Source of the DNA: Symsagittifera roscoffensis
Lineage: Eukaryota; Xenacoelomorpha; Acoela; Convolutidae
NCBI RefSeq assembly: GCF_963678635.1
Contig: NC_087065.1
Coordinates: 10,497,579 to 10,561,578, forward strand
Direction of reading: 5' to 3'
DNA length: 64,000 nucleotides
Below, piece after piece: positions 1 through 11,201 of the stretch; the stretch's first letter is position 1; each line of letters opens with the position of its first letter. The notes beneath the pieces were generated by a model. It was not told the DNA's origin. It saw only the letters and a list, made by a program, of their open reading frames with translations, and did no database searches. Made by a program: the position numbers and the translations under genes.

Positions 1-1300
1 TACACAATTAGCCGAATTTTTCAAGAAATGTCACTCTCTGAATTAGAAACACTTCACCAACTATGCGAATTAGAAAGGACACAAAAACTACAATCACTTG
101 CACTAGCAGTATTAAAAATACCCTACGCAGGATATTTACTATCAGGAAATAGATCAAATTTTTTAGACTACGAAGGAAACATTTTATGGTTTTTTACATG
201 TACCAAAAAAGTATCACCACTATATGTTTTTGAAGATAAACGATGCTATAAAAGAATCCCAATCTTTTATAAGAATAAAGTACATTTCGTTGACACACTT
301 TCAAGACGAACCTATTTTTGGGATACCGCAGTCCCATGTGGATCAGAAAATAGCCACAATGTAGTTCAACTGAACCCTGATGAAGATAAATATTACCTTC
401 TTACCCTATATCCCACATTAATGCAATCACTCAAAAAAATTTTACCTGAAAGCATAAGAGCTATTGCTCGAAACCCAAATATTGACCTACAATCAATTGG
501 AATATATTCAAAATCCGATATCCAACATCACATTAGAACACAACAATTCCAAGAATTATTAACACAAATGGACACTATACAAAGACAATCAATTGACCAA
601 AACTTACGCAAACTTGCCGAAACCGCAGGATTTGCAGATATTTATACACAAGATTATAGCGGATATTTTAAAGACATTAAAGACTATATATATCTAAACG
701 GTGAAAAATATAGACCACAAGATATTTCACCTATAAATATTTTTAGCTTTGTTACACTAAAAAATGAAATTCTCGATTTTCTAGGATGGCCCTACTACAT
801 CTTAGAAAAATTAACTATCTTGTACGCAATGTTTAACTTTATAGGATTTCTTTTTTCACTTTTAAAAGGAACCTACAACACATGTGCTATACACACACAA
901 GTAAATAGACAAAGCAAGTGTAGCACGCATACTATTTGCAGGATTTTTTGGAATTTTTTCATCAACAATTAATAAAATTCTTCTAGACGCACAAATCAAA
1001 GAATATAATACAAAAATAGCAACAACACAGAACACATATAACGAAGAACATAATAACATAGAAGTAACTCCTACAGCACCACAATTACCACCCTTACCAC
1101 ATAACCATCCATTATCCTTAGTCCCACGTAATTTCCGAAACCTAGCAATAACACATAACCCAAATTTTAGACCAAACATATCGCAAAGTCCCATACAACA
1201 TATAATGACACATCATCCACTAGATGAAAATACATATGAACAAATTATAGAACAACCCCATACCACCGCTTTTCAGTCTCAAAATAATAATTTTTTTTAG
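1..1300 (+). pseudogene. Envelope-like glycoprotein ORF of an LTR retroelement, 5'-partial, frame change near 905
   Basis: The frame is open from the window edge to a stop at 970-972; the first Met is at 28, but the true start probably lies upstream. About 25 residues past that Met there is a Cys/Leu-rich stretch, then paired Cys positions (near residues 58, 73 and 106). The layout resembles the envelope-like proteins encoded after pol in Ty3/gypsy-type elements. A hydrophobic segment at about residues 265-285 (Phe/Leu/Ile-rich, 790-870) looks like a membrane anchor. A second frame opens at 905 and runs to TAG at 1298-1300. It starts with another hydrophobic run and continues into a polar tail, so the protein probably continued there before a one-base frame change. 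Decay and programmed frameshifting cannot be separated here. The family assignment is by resemblance only, and gag and pol lie outside the window. Confidence 0.5.
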
Positions 1301-1309
1301 CCCACGATG
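1291..1309 (+). promoter_or_regulatory. Candidate splice acceptor before the second retroelement ORF
   Basis: An eight-T tract runs straight into AG at 1299-1300, and the ATG of the 602-residue ORF follows 7 bases later (1307). The same TAG is the stop codon of the upstream frame. Envelope-position genes of retroviruses and gypsy-type elements are commonly expressed from spliced RNA, so this could be a subgenomic acceptor. The acceptor role is inferred from its shape and position. Confidence 0.4.
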
Positions 1310-3115
1310 AGCCGACAACGTGGATCCCTACACCGCTCAAATTCCCACCCGACCAACCTCAACACTCCAATTACAATAATTCCACTTTTTGCTTTCCCGC
1401 CACCCGATTTCCCAACCAATAATGTAAGATCAGGCATGAATTCAGACACTAACTCACATATCTCAGTTTTATACTCCATTTCACAACTCAATAACCCAAA
1501 TATTGAAACCCCTGATGAATTTGCAGACTCTGAACCATCTCCATCCAATAATTTTCAAACCAACTCCTCAGTTTTTTCAAAACCCCCTTTTCAACCAATC
1601 CCGCCAAATAACCCACTCCCATCCATTTCTACACCCTCTTATGCTTCACAAGTCACCCCAACCTACTCTTCATTTCATTCAGACCGATCATCCAATTCTC
1701 CAGATACTCCCCAAATCTCCCAGGAACTAGATAATTTTATCACCCTACAACAACGACCCTTCCACCTTGAAAACCCCACTATAAATCAGATTTCATCCAC
1801 AATAGAATCATCAAACCCACCTACCCCTACACCCTCTTCAGCTTATACCGCATCATTAGCACCATCATCCACATCCACCGAATCATCAAATAGCACTAAT
1901 AGAGCTTATCGCACTTTCAAAAGAAAATTCCCGAACCATCCATTTCCAACAAAACCAGGAACAGCCCGTGAATATATTAATCATCCAAATCACACTAACA
2001 CAAAAGATTTTTTAGCCATCACCTTACCCTCATTTCCACAGTATACTTTGAATACCCCTAACGACACTAACGACACACGTAGTTTTGTAGATGAACAAGT
2101 TTTAATGCCTACACTTCATTGGACATCATATTATCATTTTACTAACCCCCTTTGCCTACCTTTATCTAATACTCACATCGATATAGATAGAAATAAAGAT
2201 ATGCTATATCGACTCACCACACCACTAACACATAGACAATTTACTTATATAGGATATAAAAAGTCACTAAAAACATACACTGCACCCCGAGCTAACGAAT
2301 ACACGCTAGAATATTACGATCACAACATCATCCGAGCTAACCAAGACCAATTTTTAGATGATGACCGTTTCGCTATCCCACAAATCACAGAAAAATTCTT
2401 CATCAAAACACCATATGTATTTACACTCAATATATTTGATCGCAAATTCGATCACATCATTTCTGAAGCACTAACCGACACACAATCTTACGAAAGTTTT
2501 AAAGAAAAATTTCAATTATTTTCACTAACCTTTCATTTCCTTGCACCACACAAACGAGATTTGCACTGCTCACACGATATTATGTTACGAACTAAACAAA
2601 CCCACACATATACATATTATCGCTTCATACAAAATCACTTTGATCTACACACTCCATCAAGACAACCACACCACCGTTTTCAATTTATTAACTCTAAATA
2701 CACTTCACCATTTTTTCTTAACTTCACATATTGTATCAAAGATACTAACCTTCACGGTATTCTTCGCAATTATGATCCCATAACCCAAATGTATATTTTT
2801 TGTCCCATCACAAAGACCTTCAACGCAGAAGAATCCAGACCCTTCCTTATCCCACATGAATTTGTTCAACCTATAGAAATCCCAATATTAGAATTCATCC
2901 ACAACACTAAATACAATCACAAATTATATAATCTCATCCTAAACACACCTTATGATTTTGCAGTTGGCACTGAAGAACTAAAAACCATTAAAGCACTTCA
3001 ATTGCTTTGGCCACTGCTTCAAACTAAAAACATCATTCGCATACTAGCAAAATTACTAACTAACTCCGACATAATACACGACATCTTCCCCCACGGTTTT
3101 TTCCCCGTCGACTAA
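1307..3115 (+). CDS. Unrecognised 602-residue retroelement ORF with Pro/Ser/Thr-rich N terminus
   Basis: This is an uninterrupted ORF of 602 codons from ATG 1307 to TAA 3113-3115. Residues 1 to about 205 are rich in Pro, Ser, Thr and Asn and look disordered. The rest, rich in aromatic residues, His and Tyr, looks like a folded domain. I see no signal peptide, transmembrane helix, CCHC zinc knuckle, DD(D/E) catalytic set or protease motif, so it is not an obvious gag, pol or env. It shares the A/C-rich, G-poor composition of the preceding envelope-like ORF, which argues for one element. It starts 7 nt after a possible splice acceptor, and its stop is followed at once by CAG|GTAAGT. The intact length suggests recent activity or selection. 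It may be an accessory protein; I do not recognise the family. Confidence 0.6.
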   Translation: MSRQRGSLHRSNSHPTNLNTPITIIPLFAFPPPDFPTNNVRSGMNSDTNSHISVLYSISQLNNPNIETPDEFADSEPSPSNNFQTNSSVFSKPPFQPIPPNNPLPSISTPSYASQVTPTYSSFHSDRSSNSPDTPQISQELDNFITLQQRPFHLENPTINQISSTIESSNPPTPTPSSAYTASLAPSSTSTESSNSTNRAYRTFKRKFPNHPFPTKPGTAREYINHPNHTNTKDFLAITLPSFPQYTLNTPNDTNDTRSFVDEQVLMPTLHWTSYYHFTNPLCLPLSNTHIDIDRNKDMLYRLTTPLTHRQFTYIGYKKSLKTYTAPRANEYTLEYYDHNIIRANQDQFLDDDRFAIPQITEKFFIKTPYVFTLNIFDRKFDHIISEALTDTQSYESFKEKFQLFSLTFHFLAPHKRDLHCSHDIMLRTKQTHTYTYYRFIQNHFDLHTPSRQPHHRFQFINSKYTSPFFLNFTYCIKDTNLHGILRNYDPITQMYIFCPITKTFNAEESRPFLIPHEFVQPIEIPILEFIHNTKYNHKLYNLILNTPYDFAVGTEELKTIKALQLLWPLLQTKNIIRILAKLLTNSDIIHDIFPHGFFPVD

Positions 3116-3126
3116 CAGGTAAGTAT
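3116..3126 (+). promoter_or_regulatory. Strong splice-donor-like sequence directly after the ORF stop
   Basis: The stop codon TAA (3113-3115) is followed by CAGGTAAGTAT, a near-perfect metazoan 5' splice site with GT at 3119-3120. A plausible acceptor, ACTTTGCAG, ends at 4193, which would remove about 1.07 kb of the 3' region. Splicing is inferred. Confidence 0.4.
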
Positions 3127-5153
3127 ATTTTATACATATTCTTAACTAATAAATTCAAATTAAAAAACTAACCATTCTTTATCCATGTCTCATTTTGATT
3201 TTTAGTCTTCATCTCACGATCATCTGCAAAATACACAAAAGAAAAATAAAAAATAGAAAACTTCTTCAAATTGTTCTAAACTCTAATAATCTTTTGCACC
3301 AGCTAAATTAAATAAAGTTCATACAAATGTAGTAAATTAATTTATAAATTATTTCCCTAAAAGCAGTAATTCTAATAATGATGAAAATTTGTAACTTAAT
3401 TTTTCCCCAAAACTAGCAGTAAAATTGAAATTCTATGTAGTAAATTGATAAGACGAAAATGCAGTACTAACCTTTTGTTATTTCCATTCACTCGCACAAG
3501 AATTCAATAGCTCGCCCACGAAGAATTGTTTAAATAATGAATTTCAGTTTCAAGCTTTCACACTCAACAACTCTAACACACGATAACAAATTTCAAACTT
3601 TCCTTTAACCCGGTTTGAAAGGAATTATATACTAAACCAAACTAACCAACGCAGCTTACTAAACACCACAACACGTAGAATAACAGCATGACTAAGAAAA
3701 GGAAACCAACGGTACCCAAACCGGATTAACCCAGTTTAAAACTGGATAATTTATTCTTTTGAAGACTATTATAAAGTCTAAGAAAGAAATAATAAAACAC
3801 AAAAAAGTCGAAAGACAAACCCATACCAAAAACAATTTGATTTTTGAAAAAAGGACACAACCAACGAAACATAAGAAAAACCACTATAAACCCAACATAA
3901 AAAGTTATCACATAACAGGACCTCTCATAAAAACCGCACGAAATCATACTCCCACTCCTGGCCTAACCCACCAGAGAGGACGTCCTGAGCATGCTCTATA
4001 GCCGGCCTAACCCACACGCTACATCCACGCTTTGTGACCACACTTCTATTTTTAATAAGAGGTACTCAAGGGTGAGTAACTCTTCAAAATAACCGAATTA
4101 AAACAAAAAGCTTTTGTGAAAACAACTAATCAAAATCATAATTAAAACATTAAACTAATAAAAATTTTATAAAATGTAAAACATACTTTGCAGTATATAG
4201 ATCAGCATACAACACCAAAGACGAACATCCAAAGACAAAAGGACACCACTACACTCTAAAAAGAATGGCCAACCACAATCAATATGCCGTCCACAATCAC
4301 AACTCAAAGGATTTAGAGTACGACTTGACTTCGCAGAAAAGGACTTCATTGAACTAGACCAATGACCACCTCGATGTTCAAGTATACGTACAGATCCGAG
4401 TAACCAGGCATCCCCTCCACGCACAATCTCCACGCCATTCCCAGACTAGGTTCAACACAAAGGAAGTTCTCTACATGGAACAGAAAAACCTGTCATAGCC
4501 AACCATTCTGAAATCAGATTTGAGTTTGTTGCGAAAACCCAGTCGTTGTCATAAGAAGACACAACGATTGAACCTGGAACTTCTCTAACAAGAAAACCCA
4601 GAAGAAATATGATGTTCGCCAAATACCAACGTCCATCATCCATCCTTTGAATTGCAGAAAGACTATTCTAAAAAACTCTGTAAAACCCGGATGGGTGGAA
4701 CCTGATCTAAACTACATTTTATGATTGGATAAATTAGATATTTTACCACTGTAAAGTATTTAATATTAACCAATCATGATCCATCTAACTAACAACCCAC
4801 TTATTTGTAAGTGCTGAAATTACTTGTAATTTCAGCACCAGAGAGATTTGAATTTAACTTAGAATTTAGTTGCCTCTCCTAAGGAACTTCAATAGCCGCA
4901 ATAAACCAGTATACCCTAGATCTATTGAGCCTAGCAGAGACTAGTTAAACAACCTGAGACTAGATAGTATAAGAGTAAGATTAGGATCGGTATTAGACTA
5001 AGAAGTTGCACGAATCTATCCGGCCGAAAATAAGATAGCATCACGAGCAGACGATGTACCCTATCCGAAATTACTCTATGAGTTAACCACATCGGTCCTA
5101 ACTCAGTCCTTTTAAAAAGAGCGTCATACATTGAATTTCAGAAAAAAAAATTA
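3127..5153 (+). other. G-poor 3' region of the LTR retroelement, no convincing gene
   Basis: Plus-strand composition stays A/C-rich and G-poor as in the ORFs upstream, so it probably belongs to the same element. Short open stretches follow the candidate acceptor at 4193 (to about 4350), but none has a recognisable product. Minus-strand ORFs here mirror that composition and I do not support them. Confidence 0.4.
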
Positions 5154-5164
5154 AAGGGGGCTGT
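5154..5164 (+). promoter_or_regulatory. Candidate polypurine tract and 3' LTR start
   Basis: A long A-rich run ends in AAAGGGGG (5153-5160), followed by CTGTAAAAG, so a TG start would fall at 5162. This is where plus-strand priming and the left edge of a 3' LTR would sit. The partner 5' LTR is outside the window, so the LTR cannot be confirmed or its right end placed. Confidence 0.35.
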
Positions 5165-7074
5165 AAAAGAGCCCGTTGTCCTATTGAAATAAAACTTGGC
5201 ATGGTGAACAAACTGACAACTACAACTGTTAACAGATTTATGCTGGAGAAAAAAGAGTAACGCAACTAGTTAACTAAAAAAATGAAATACAATCATCAAA
5301 AACATTTGAATTTTTTTAGAGTGGCGCCTTAATTCAGCTTTGATTGAGACAATTATTCATCCCGTTTAAAATCGTTTTTTCACTCATAAACTTGAAATGA
5401 AATCAAAAAAGCTTTTCATTTTTGAAAAACTAATTTTCACAGTTGTATTTAGTGCTGTGAGCGTCACTCTTTCATTTTTTTGTGATACTATGCACAAAAA
5501 CTCACATTAAACTAACAGACTACTAAAATCCAAAATCCAAATGTATTACTCTCTGATAAAGGCTGATTATGAAACTCCACATATCTCTTACCTGAAGCAA
5601 GTTTAGAATGGCTAACAAATTATATTATATTTCAGCTAATGAGATCAAACAGTTTAAAATAAAGACAAATTTGTTGTTTTCACTTATAGACTGAAAAGAT
5701 TTCCAGCTTAAATTTTTTTAGTGAAATCTAAAAATGTCCTACAAAAGGTTGGATTCTTTCTTTCTCCAGTATATTCTTATTTTACATCGTAACATTGCGC
5801 ATTTAGCAGTAATATTTTGCAAGACAAAAACAAAAATTGATGTTCTGAAGGTGAGGAAGGGCATAAGCAGTTTTTATGTCAGATCATTTTTAAAAATCTG
5901 TTCATTTTGCGACACGGTTCAAAATCTGCAGTTTAAAACGTCCAAAATTATCGGTATGTTTATCATTCAAAGTTTTGCTCACTTTTGACAATTTTGAATA
6001 AACTTTTTGGAAAATTAAGTTCAAATAAGAAGGAAAAGTGGAGAAAATACTTGTTATGGCTTAAATAGTCTGCATGCCAAAACTCGGACAAAGTAACCAA
6101 AAAAATCACAGAAAAATTTCAGTTGTGGGGGCGGGTGGAGAGCCGTCTGAAAAAACAAAAAGACCGCCTATCAGAATTTGAAAAGAGTTTTAAAATGTGA
6201 CTGATTGCACTAACCGAAACATGATTAGACCAAATCGGCCTAGCTAACTGTTTTCTCAAACAAAAACAGTTTTGTCTGGTTGTCCATTTATTATCGAACT
6301 ATGGTCAATCTATGGTCGACCTATGGTCAAACTGCACGGGTCGTACTTTGGTCAATGTACTAATTTTAGATTCGAACTCTGGTCCAATTAGGGTCGGAAT
6401 TGAGTCAAAACAGGGTGGCAACTTTTGATAATCTGTTCATAATTAGTTTGAGTCAGTCTGAGAAAAAGCACAGAACATTTTTGTCTCGACATCTAATCAT
6501 TTGTTCAGCCTTTTCATTGCACTTTGAAACACAGCAAGAACGCTTCACATTAAAATTTGACTCATTCAGATTATCAGCGTGTTTTTTTTTCCGGATCTTT
6601 GTTGGTCCGATCAACTATACTTTGGAATGTATATTTTTTACATATTTTTAATAGAATTTTCGGTGCCGGAAAAAACTATTGCTCTGAGTTTCTAGAAAAC
6701 GCTGAAATTTGACGTCTCTATGTGGGAAAATCTCGCATATACTGAACAGGCCTAAACTTTGTGACGCACAATTTCAAAAACTCCGGTTAAACGGCAAATC
6801 ATTGAAATGCTTGAAAGTAAGATTGTAGCGAGCAAATCTATGGTCTGAGTCACCAGAGTGCAAAAGTTCCTGATCAAACTCAAGTTCGACCAAGCATAAA
6901 ATTTTCTATTGAAGTTTGACGGAGAAAAAAAATTTCGAACTAAGCTCGAGCGAAAAAAATCTTCGAACGAAAATCGACTGAGATGAAACGTTGCGACTGA
7001 AGCACATTCAAATTGTTGTGACCTTTCGATTAATACTCATAAGACTAAAAGTATGTTTGAGAGCGTATTTACTT
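5165..7074. other. No gene seen; possible LTR plus AT-rich sequence
   Basis: The G-poor bias of the retroelement fades in this interval. I see only short dispersed repeats, such as CTATGGTC-like words at 6299-6390, and no ORF with a recognisable product. If a 3' LTR begins at 5162, its end is not identifiable from a single copy. Confidence 0.4.
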
Positions 7075-7087
7075 GTATGTTTGTATG

Positions 7088-7121
<34 letters not shown>

Positions 7122-7545
7122 TGTATGTATGTATGTATGTATGTATGTATGTATGTATGTATGTATGTATGTATGTATGTATGTATGTATGTATGTATGT
7201 ATGTATGTATGTATGTATGTATGTATGTATGTATGTATGAGTGTATGTAGGTATGTATGTACGTATTTATGTATGTATGTATGTATGTATGTATGTATGT
7301 ATGTATGTATGTATGTATGAATGTATGTATGTATGTATGTATGGATGTATGTATGTATGTATGTATGTATGTATGTATGTATGTATGTATGTATGTATGT
7401 ATGTATGTATGTATGTATGTATGTGTATGTATGTATGTATGTATGTATGTATGTATGTATGTATGTATGTATGTATGTATGTATGTATGTATATTTTGTG
7501 TATTGTGTATGTATGTATGGATGTATGTATATATGTATGTAAGCT
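7075..7545. repeat. (ATGT)n microsatellite, about 470 bp
   Basis: An almost pure tetranucleotide array with a few interruptions (about 7240, 7262, 7318, 7344 and 7423), fading after about 7490. A four-base period reads open in all three forward frames as Cys-Met-Tyr-Val runs; these are not proteins. Confidence 0.95.
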
Positions 7546-8344
7546 TGTTTTTTTGTATGTATGTTTGTAATTATTTATGTTTTTATGTATGTTAACTTGT
7601 ATAGTACGATGTATACTACATTCCTAAGGTCAGCGTAGTTGTGAAGATGAAAGTTTTGAAGAAAAATCCAATTTTTCAAATCCTGGTTCGTCTTGTGTTT
7701 CAGAGTTTTGAAAGTTTCTTTTTTTGAAAATTGTGTTTTTTTTTCATCAATAGAACCATAGGATAACTTAAGTTTTATACATATTACGCTCCATAACCCA
7801 GCAAAAATTCAAACAATTTAGGTTAAACCAAATTTTTTTTCGGGCTTTTGGCTGGCTCCAAAGATTGGCGTGATTAGAATAGTTTTAGTGTGAAGGCAAG
7901 CGCCTGCTGTTTTGTCAATTATTTGCTCTATTTATTAAATTTTGTTATTATGGTTTAAATAGTTTTTGTTTATATATAATCGTTTTCTAGCATTTTTTCG
8001 GTGATGATTTTTTCGTTGCCCAAAAAACGCTGAAATTTGATGTTAGGAACATGAGTAGGCCTTCTCTTGGCGGTCCTGTACAGGATTAGCAAATATGCTG
8101 GAGTAGTTGAGTGCACATTTAACCCTCGTGTGTTACAGTCTTGATAGAAAAAACTCAGACAAAAGTTAGATCTTAAATCAAAATAGTTTTAGCTTGGAGG
8201 TAAGTGCTTGCTGTTTGTCTTATAGTAGCTCTGTTCATTTGATGACTGTTGATTTGGTTTAAATAGTTGTTGATTCAACTGATTGTTTACCAGCATTTTT
8301 TGTTTAATGGCCATATTTTTGTTGCCCAATATTTTTAGCTTTAG

Positions 8345-8750
8345 TACTCGATTTTATATTTCGACTGTGTTCGACTTTGTGTTCGATTTTATGTTTCGCT
8401 TTTTGTTTGATTTTATGTTTCGACTTTGCGCTTGACTTTTTGCTTCGACCGACTCGACTTTATTTCGACTTTGAGTTCGACTATAAAGTTTTATCGACTA
8501 TGACTATGGATTCTGACATGTGTTCGACCCGCCTCGGTCAAAACATAGAGGCAAACTTCGACCCAGTTAGTTCGACCCTAGTTCGACCATCAGACTGAAA
8601 TTCAGTACGATGCTTCGACTATCAAACCGAAATCAGGTGTGCACTTTCGGTCTGGAAAAATTCGCTGTGCTGTGCGAACGACTTCGGTATGATCATAATT
8701 CGACCGACTTCGGTCTGATCATAACTCGACCAGTTCGACCCGGGGTGATG
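8345..8750. repeat. TTCGAC-rich degenerate short tandem repeat (unit A)
   Basis: TTCGACTTT, TTCGATTTT and TTCGACC words recur every 10-25 bp, first T-rich and then C-rich. The counterpart in unit B is shorter. Confidence 0.7.
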
Positions 8751-10248
8751 GGTATTACCATAACCGCCAGAGTTGAAAATTGAGCCAATTAGGAGTCATA
8801 GGAATATTCCTATGAGTTTACTGCTGAAGAGAAGACATCCTAATATTGTTTGAAAAAATGGACTCGATAAAAAACGATAGATTATGAGCTATAACTCAGA
8901 TGCTCTAAAGAGACGAAAATCATTCAGAGAGCCAGGAGGCATGGCGATAAATCCGAGATTTTTTAAATCCAAAAATTACTTCAACCTCCTAAGTGCAAAT
9001 GCTGTTATTTAGTTGCAGTTAAAACTGTGCCTTTCATGAATTCACGTATTACTGCACTTCGATTGGTAAGAATCTAATAACAACGAGAATTGGATTGAAA
9101 AATTTTTTCGTCAAATTGTGTCAATGTGAGTTCAAAAATACAAACAAAAACTGTGTCAGATAACAACTTGGCCTCAGCATCCTTTCGTGAACATTTATCG
9201 ATTAAATGATGATGCCCAGTTTTTGTTACGATGTATTCCAAGATAAGTTGTTCCTGTAAATCAAATAAATCGAGTTATAGAAAGGTCTGTTTTGGCACAA
9301 ATAACGATCATCCGATGCGTCTCACAGCGCATTTTGTCCATCATTACAAAATGAATCGGAAACCAGATGCATTTTTAAAATTGAGTCTTGGATTCGAAGC
9401 AACAAATTGGATATTTTTCTAATCCTCCAAGCTAAACATATTTGTTTCTTTTCCACATTAGCCTCAAGAGCTACAACATTCGAGGCAAATTGATCTTTTG
9501 TTACTGTTCCTGCTTAGTTTTGATTTTTACGTAAAAAAAAACAACTTCATTTCGCATAGTTTAGCTATAAGATCTATAAATTCGTCTAGCTTAAGTTTTT
9601 TTTGTTAATCAGCTGTCAAATGGGAAGGAACATTCAGCAGTTCAATGAAGCCAATGAAACAAGGATTTTAATTTGTGTAAATTTCCAAAATTTCATTAGG
9701 CTCAGTGACATAAATTGTAAACCCATCTTGGTTTCTGAATCAAGCATCAATACGTTCTTCTTCTTAAAAGAACACTTTGGAAATAAATTTTTCAAGTCAG
9801 GGCATTTACACAACTATGAGTATTCATTTGATATATTCTGCTGCTGAACAAAAAAAGTCTGGTGAAATATTAAAGAAATACTTACTTATCTTATCTCTGA
9901 TAATGAAGCTTTTATGGTATACGTAAGAAGAGTATTTTTTGCTCTTTCACACATGTTCTTTCGCGACAAGGCGTGACCCGTACCTTACAAAAACTTAGAA
10001 ACCAGATCTGAGCATCTTAAAATCTTGCGTATTTCAGATCTTGTCCAGACATGGTGCATGTTTCGTTTGGACATGGACATGTCTGAATCAGAGTCGAATG
10101 AAAAATGAAATATTAAAACGCATGAAAGAAAAAAGAAATAATATGCATAGTTTCGCGCACTTTTCCGGGCTCTTTCACAATTTTCCGGGCTCTTTCACAA
10201 TTTTCGGGCATCTTTCCCTCAGAAAGAGCAAAAACATACTCTTGAACA
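8751..10248. other. Unit A, no gene recognised
   Basis: This stretch is conserved with unit B (19326-20821) at high identity but shows no protein resemblance. A short open frame at 9602-9847 is matched at 20195-20464; I do not recognise it and see no reason beyond the duplication for its preservation. Confidence 0.4.
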
Positions 10249-10355
10249 GTTAGAACAAAGCTGAAGAGGCCTCGGGCAAAAGAGCCGCACTCGGGCACTT
10301 CGTGCCCTCAGACCGGGCAATTTTTCCGTCGGGCATCTTTCAACTATGTTCTAAC
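10249..10355. repeat. 107-bp hairpin repeat, copy 1
   Basis: The outer inverted repeat GTTAGAACA...TGTTCTAAC encloses CG-rich inner hairpins, including GGGCACTTCGTGCCC. It is flanked on the left by CTCTTTC/CGGGCATCTTTC words. Confidence 0.7.
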
Positions 10356-11094
10356 TACTACAAAGTCAGCAAACGTCAACGAGCTTTAAAATATCAAGTT
10401 TCGAAAAACCAAAATTTGAGGCTGTTGCCGTACACTCATGATTGACAATGACGTAAGAATCATATGAAAAATTGATTGTTTTGTTGAGACCTGCGATCGG
10501 TCCATGCGATTGAACAATTTGAAAATTTTTAAATGATTCGACCTATTTAACAACAAACAACCTATCTAACGCATTAATGGCTATTTTCTCCTCCCTGTTT
10601 TGACGCTTTCACTTTTGAACTTTTCTCACAAGATCCTAAAAACCAAAGCTTTCCTTAATTCACGATTTTTCAGCTGCCTTTGACAGTTTAAATCTCGAAA
10701 ACTCCTCTGAAAATTGATTCAAAACTTTTTCTCTCGGAACTAGGCCTGAATGTGTTGACATTGCTTACTAGTCTCGGCTTCAATTTTCATGAAAGTTATG
10801 GCATGAAAAACTCAGTCACATTGACTCGTTATTATCTTCTGAAGCGCATTTGGTCCTTGAATTTTGTTTGTCTGCCGTATTTTTTCCTTAGATACTGCAG
10901 ATTTATGTTCTCTCGGCATTCGATTGTTGCAATTGCTTCTAGTGTGGGTTCTGCAAAACTCCAATCTAATTAGTGAAGTTCAACAAGACTAATGCTAAAA
11001 TTTTTCTTGGCAGCTTTCCGGCATCTTTCCGGAGGAGACTTGGCACCTTTCCGGCATCTTTCCCTCAGAAAGAGCAAAAACATACTCTTCAACA

Positions 11095-11201
11095 GTTAGA
11101 ACATAGCTGAAGAGGCCTCGGGCAAAAAAGCCGCACTCGGGCACTTCGTGCCCTCAGACCGGAAAATTTTTGCGTCAGGCATCTTTCAACTATGTTCTAA
11201 C
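11095..11201. repeat. 107-bp hairpin repeat, copy 2
   Basis: Same organisation as copy 1, about 850 bp downstream and part of an internal partial duplication in unit A. The inner hairpin GGGCACTTCGTGCCC is intact. Confidence 0.7.

Noticed and set aside
862-1194. Minus-strand 110-codon ORF with hydrophobic segments
   Set aside because: Antisense shadow of the G-poor retroelement coding strand.
5329-5345. TGGCGCC resembling a tRNA-Lys primer binding site
   Set aside because: A 5' LTR should precede it, but the retroelement here ends in this region; only seven bases match, so chance is likely.
6991-7595. Overlapping ORFs of 73-112 codons rich in Cys-Met-Tyr-Val
   Set aside because: They are the reading frames of a pure tetranucleotide microsatellite.
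10113-10298. Minus-strand ORF conserved in unit B (20686-20871)
   Set aside because: It reads through the hairpin repeat; conservation follows from the duplication, and no domain is visible.
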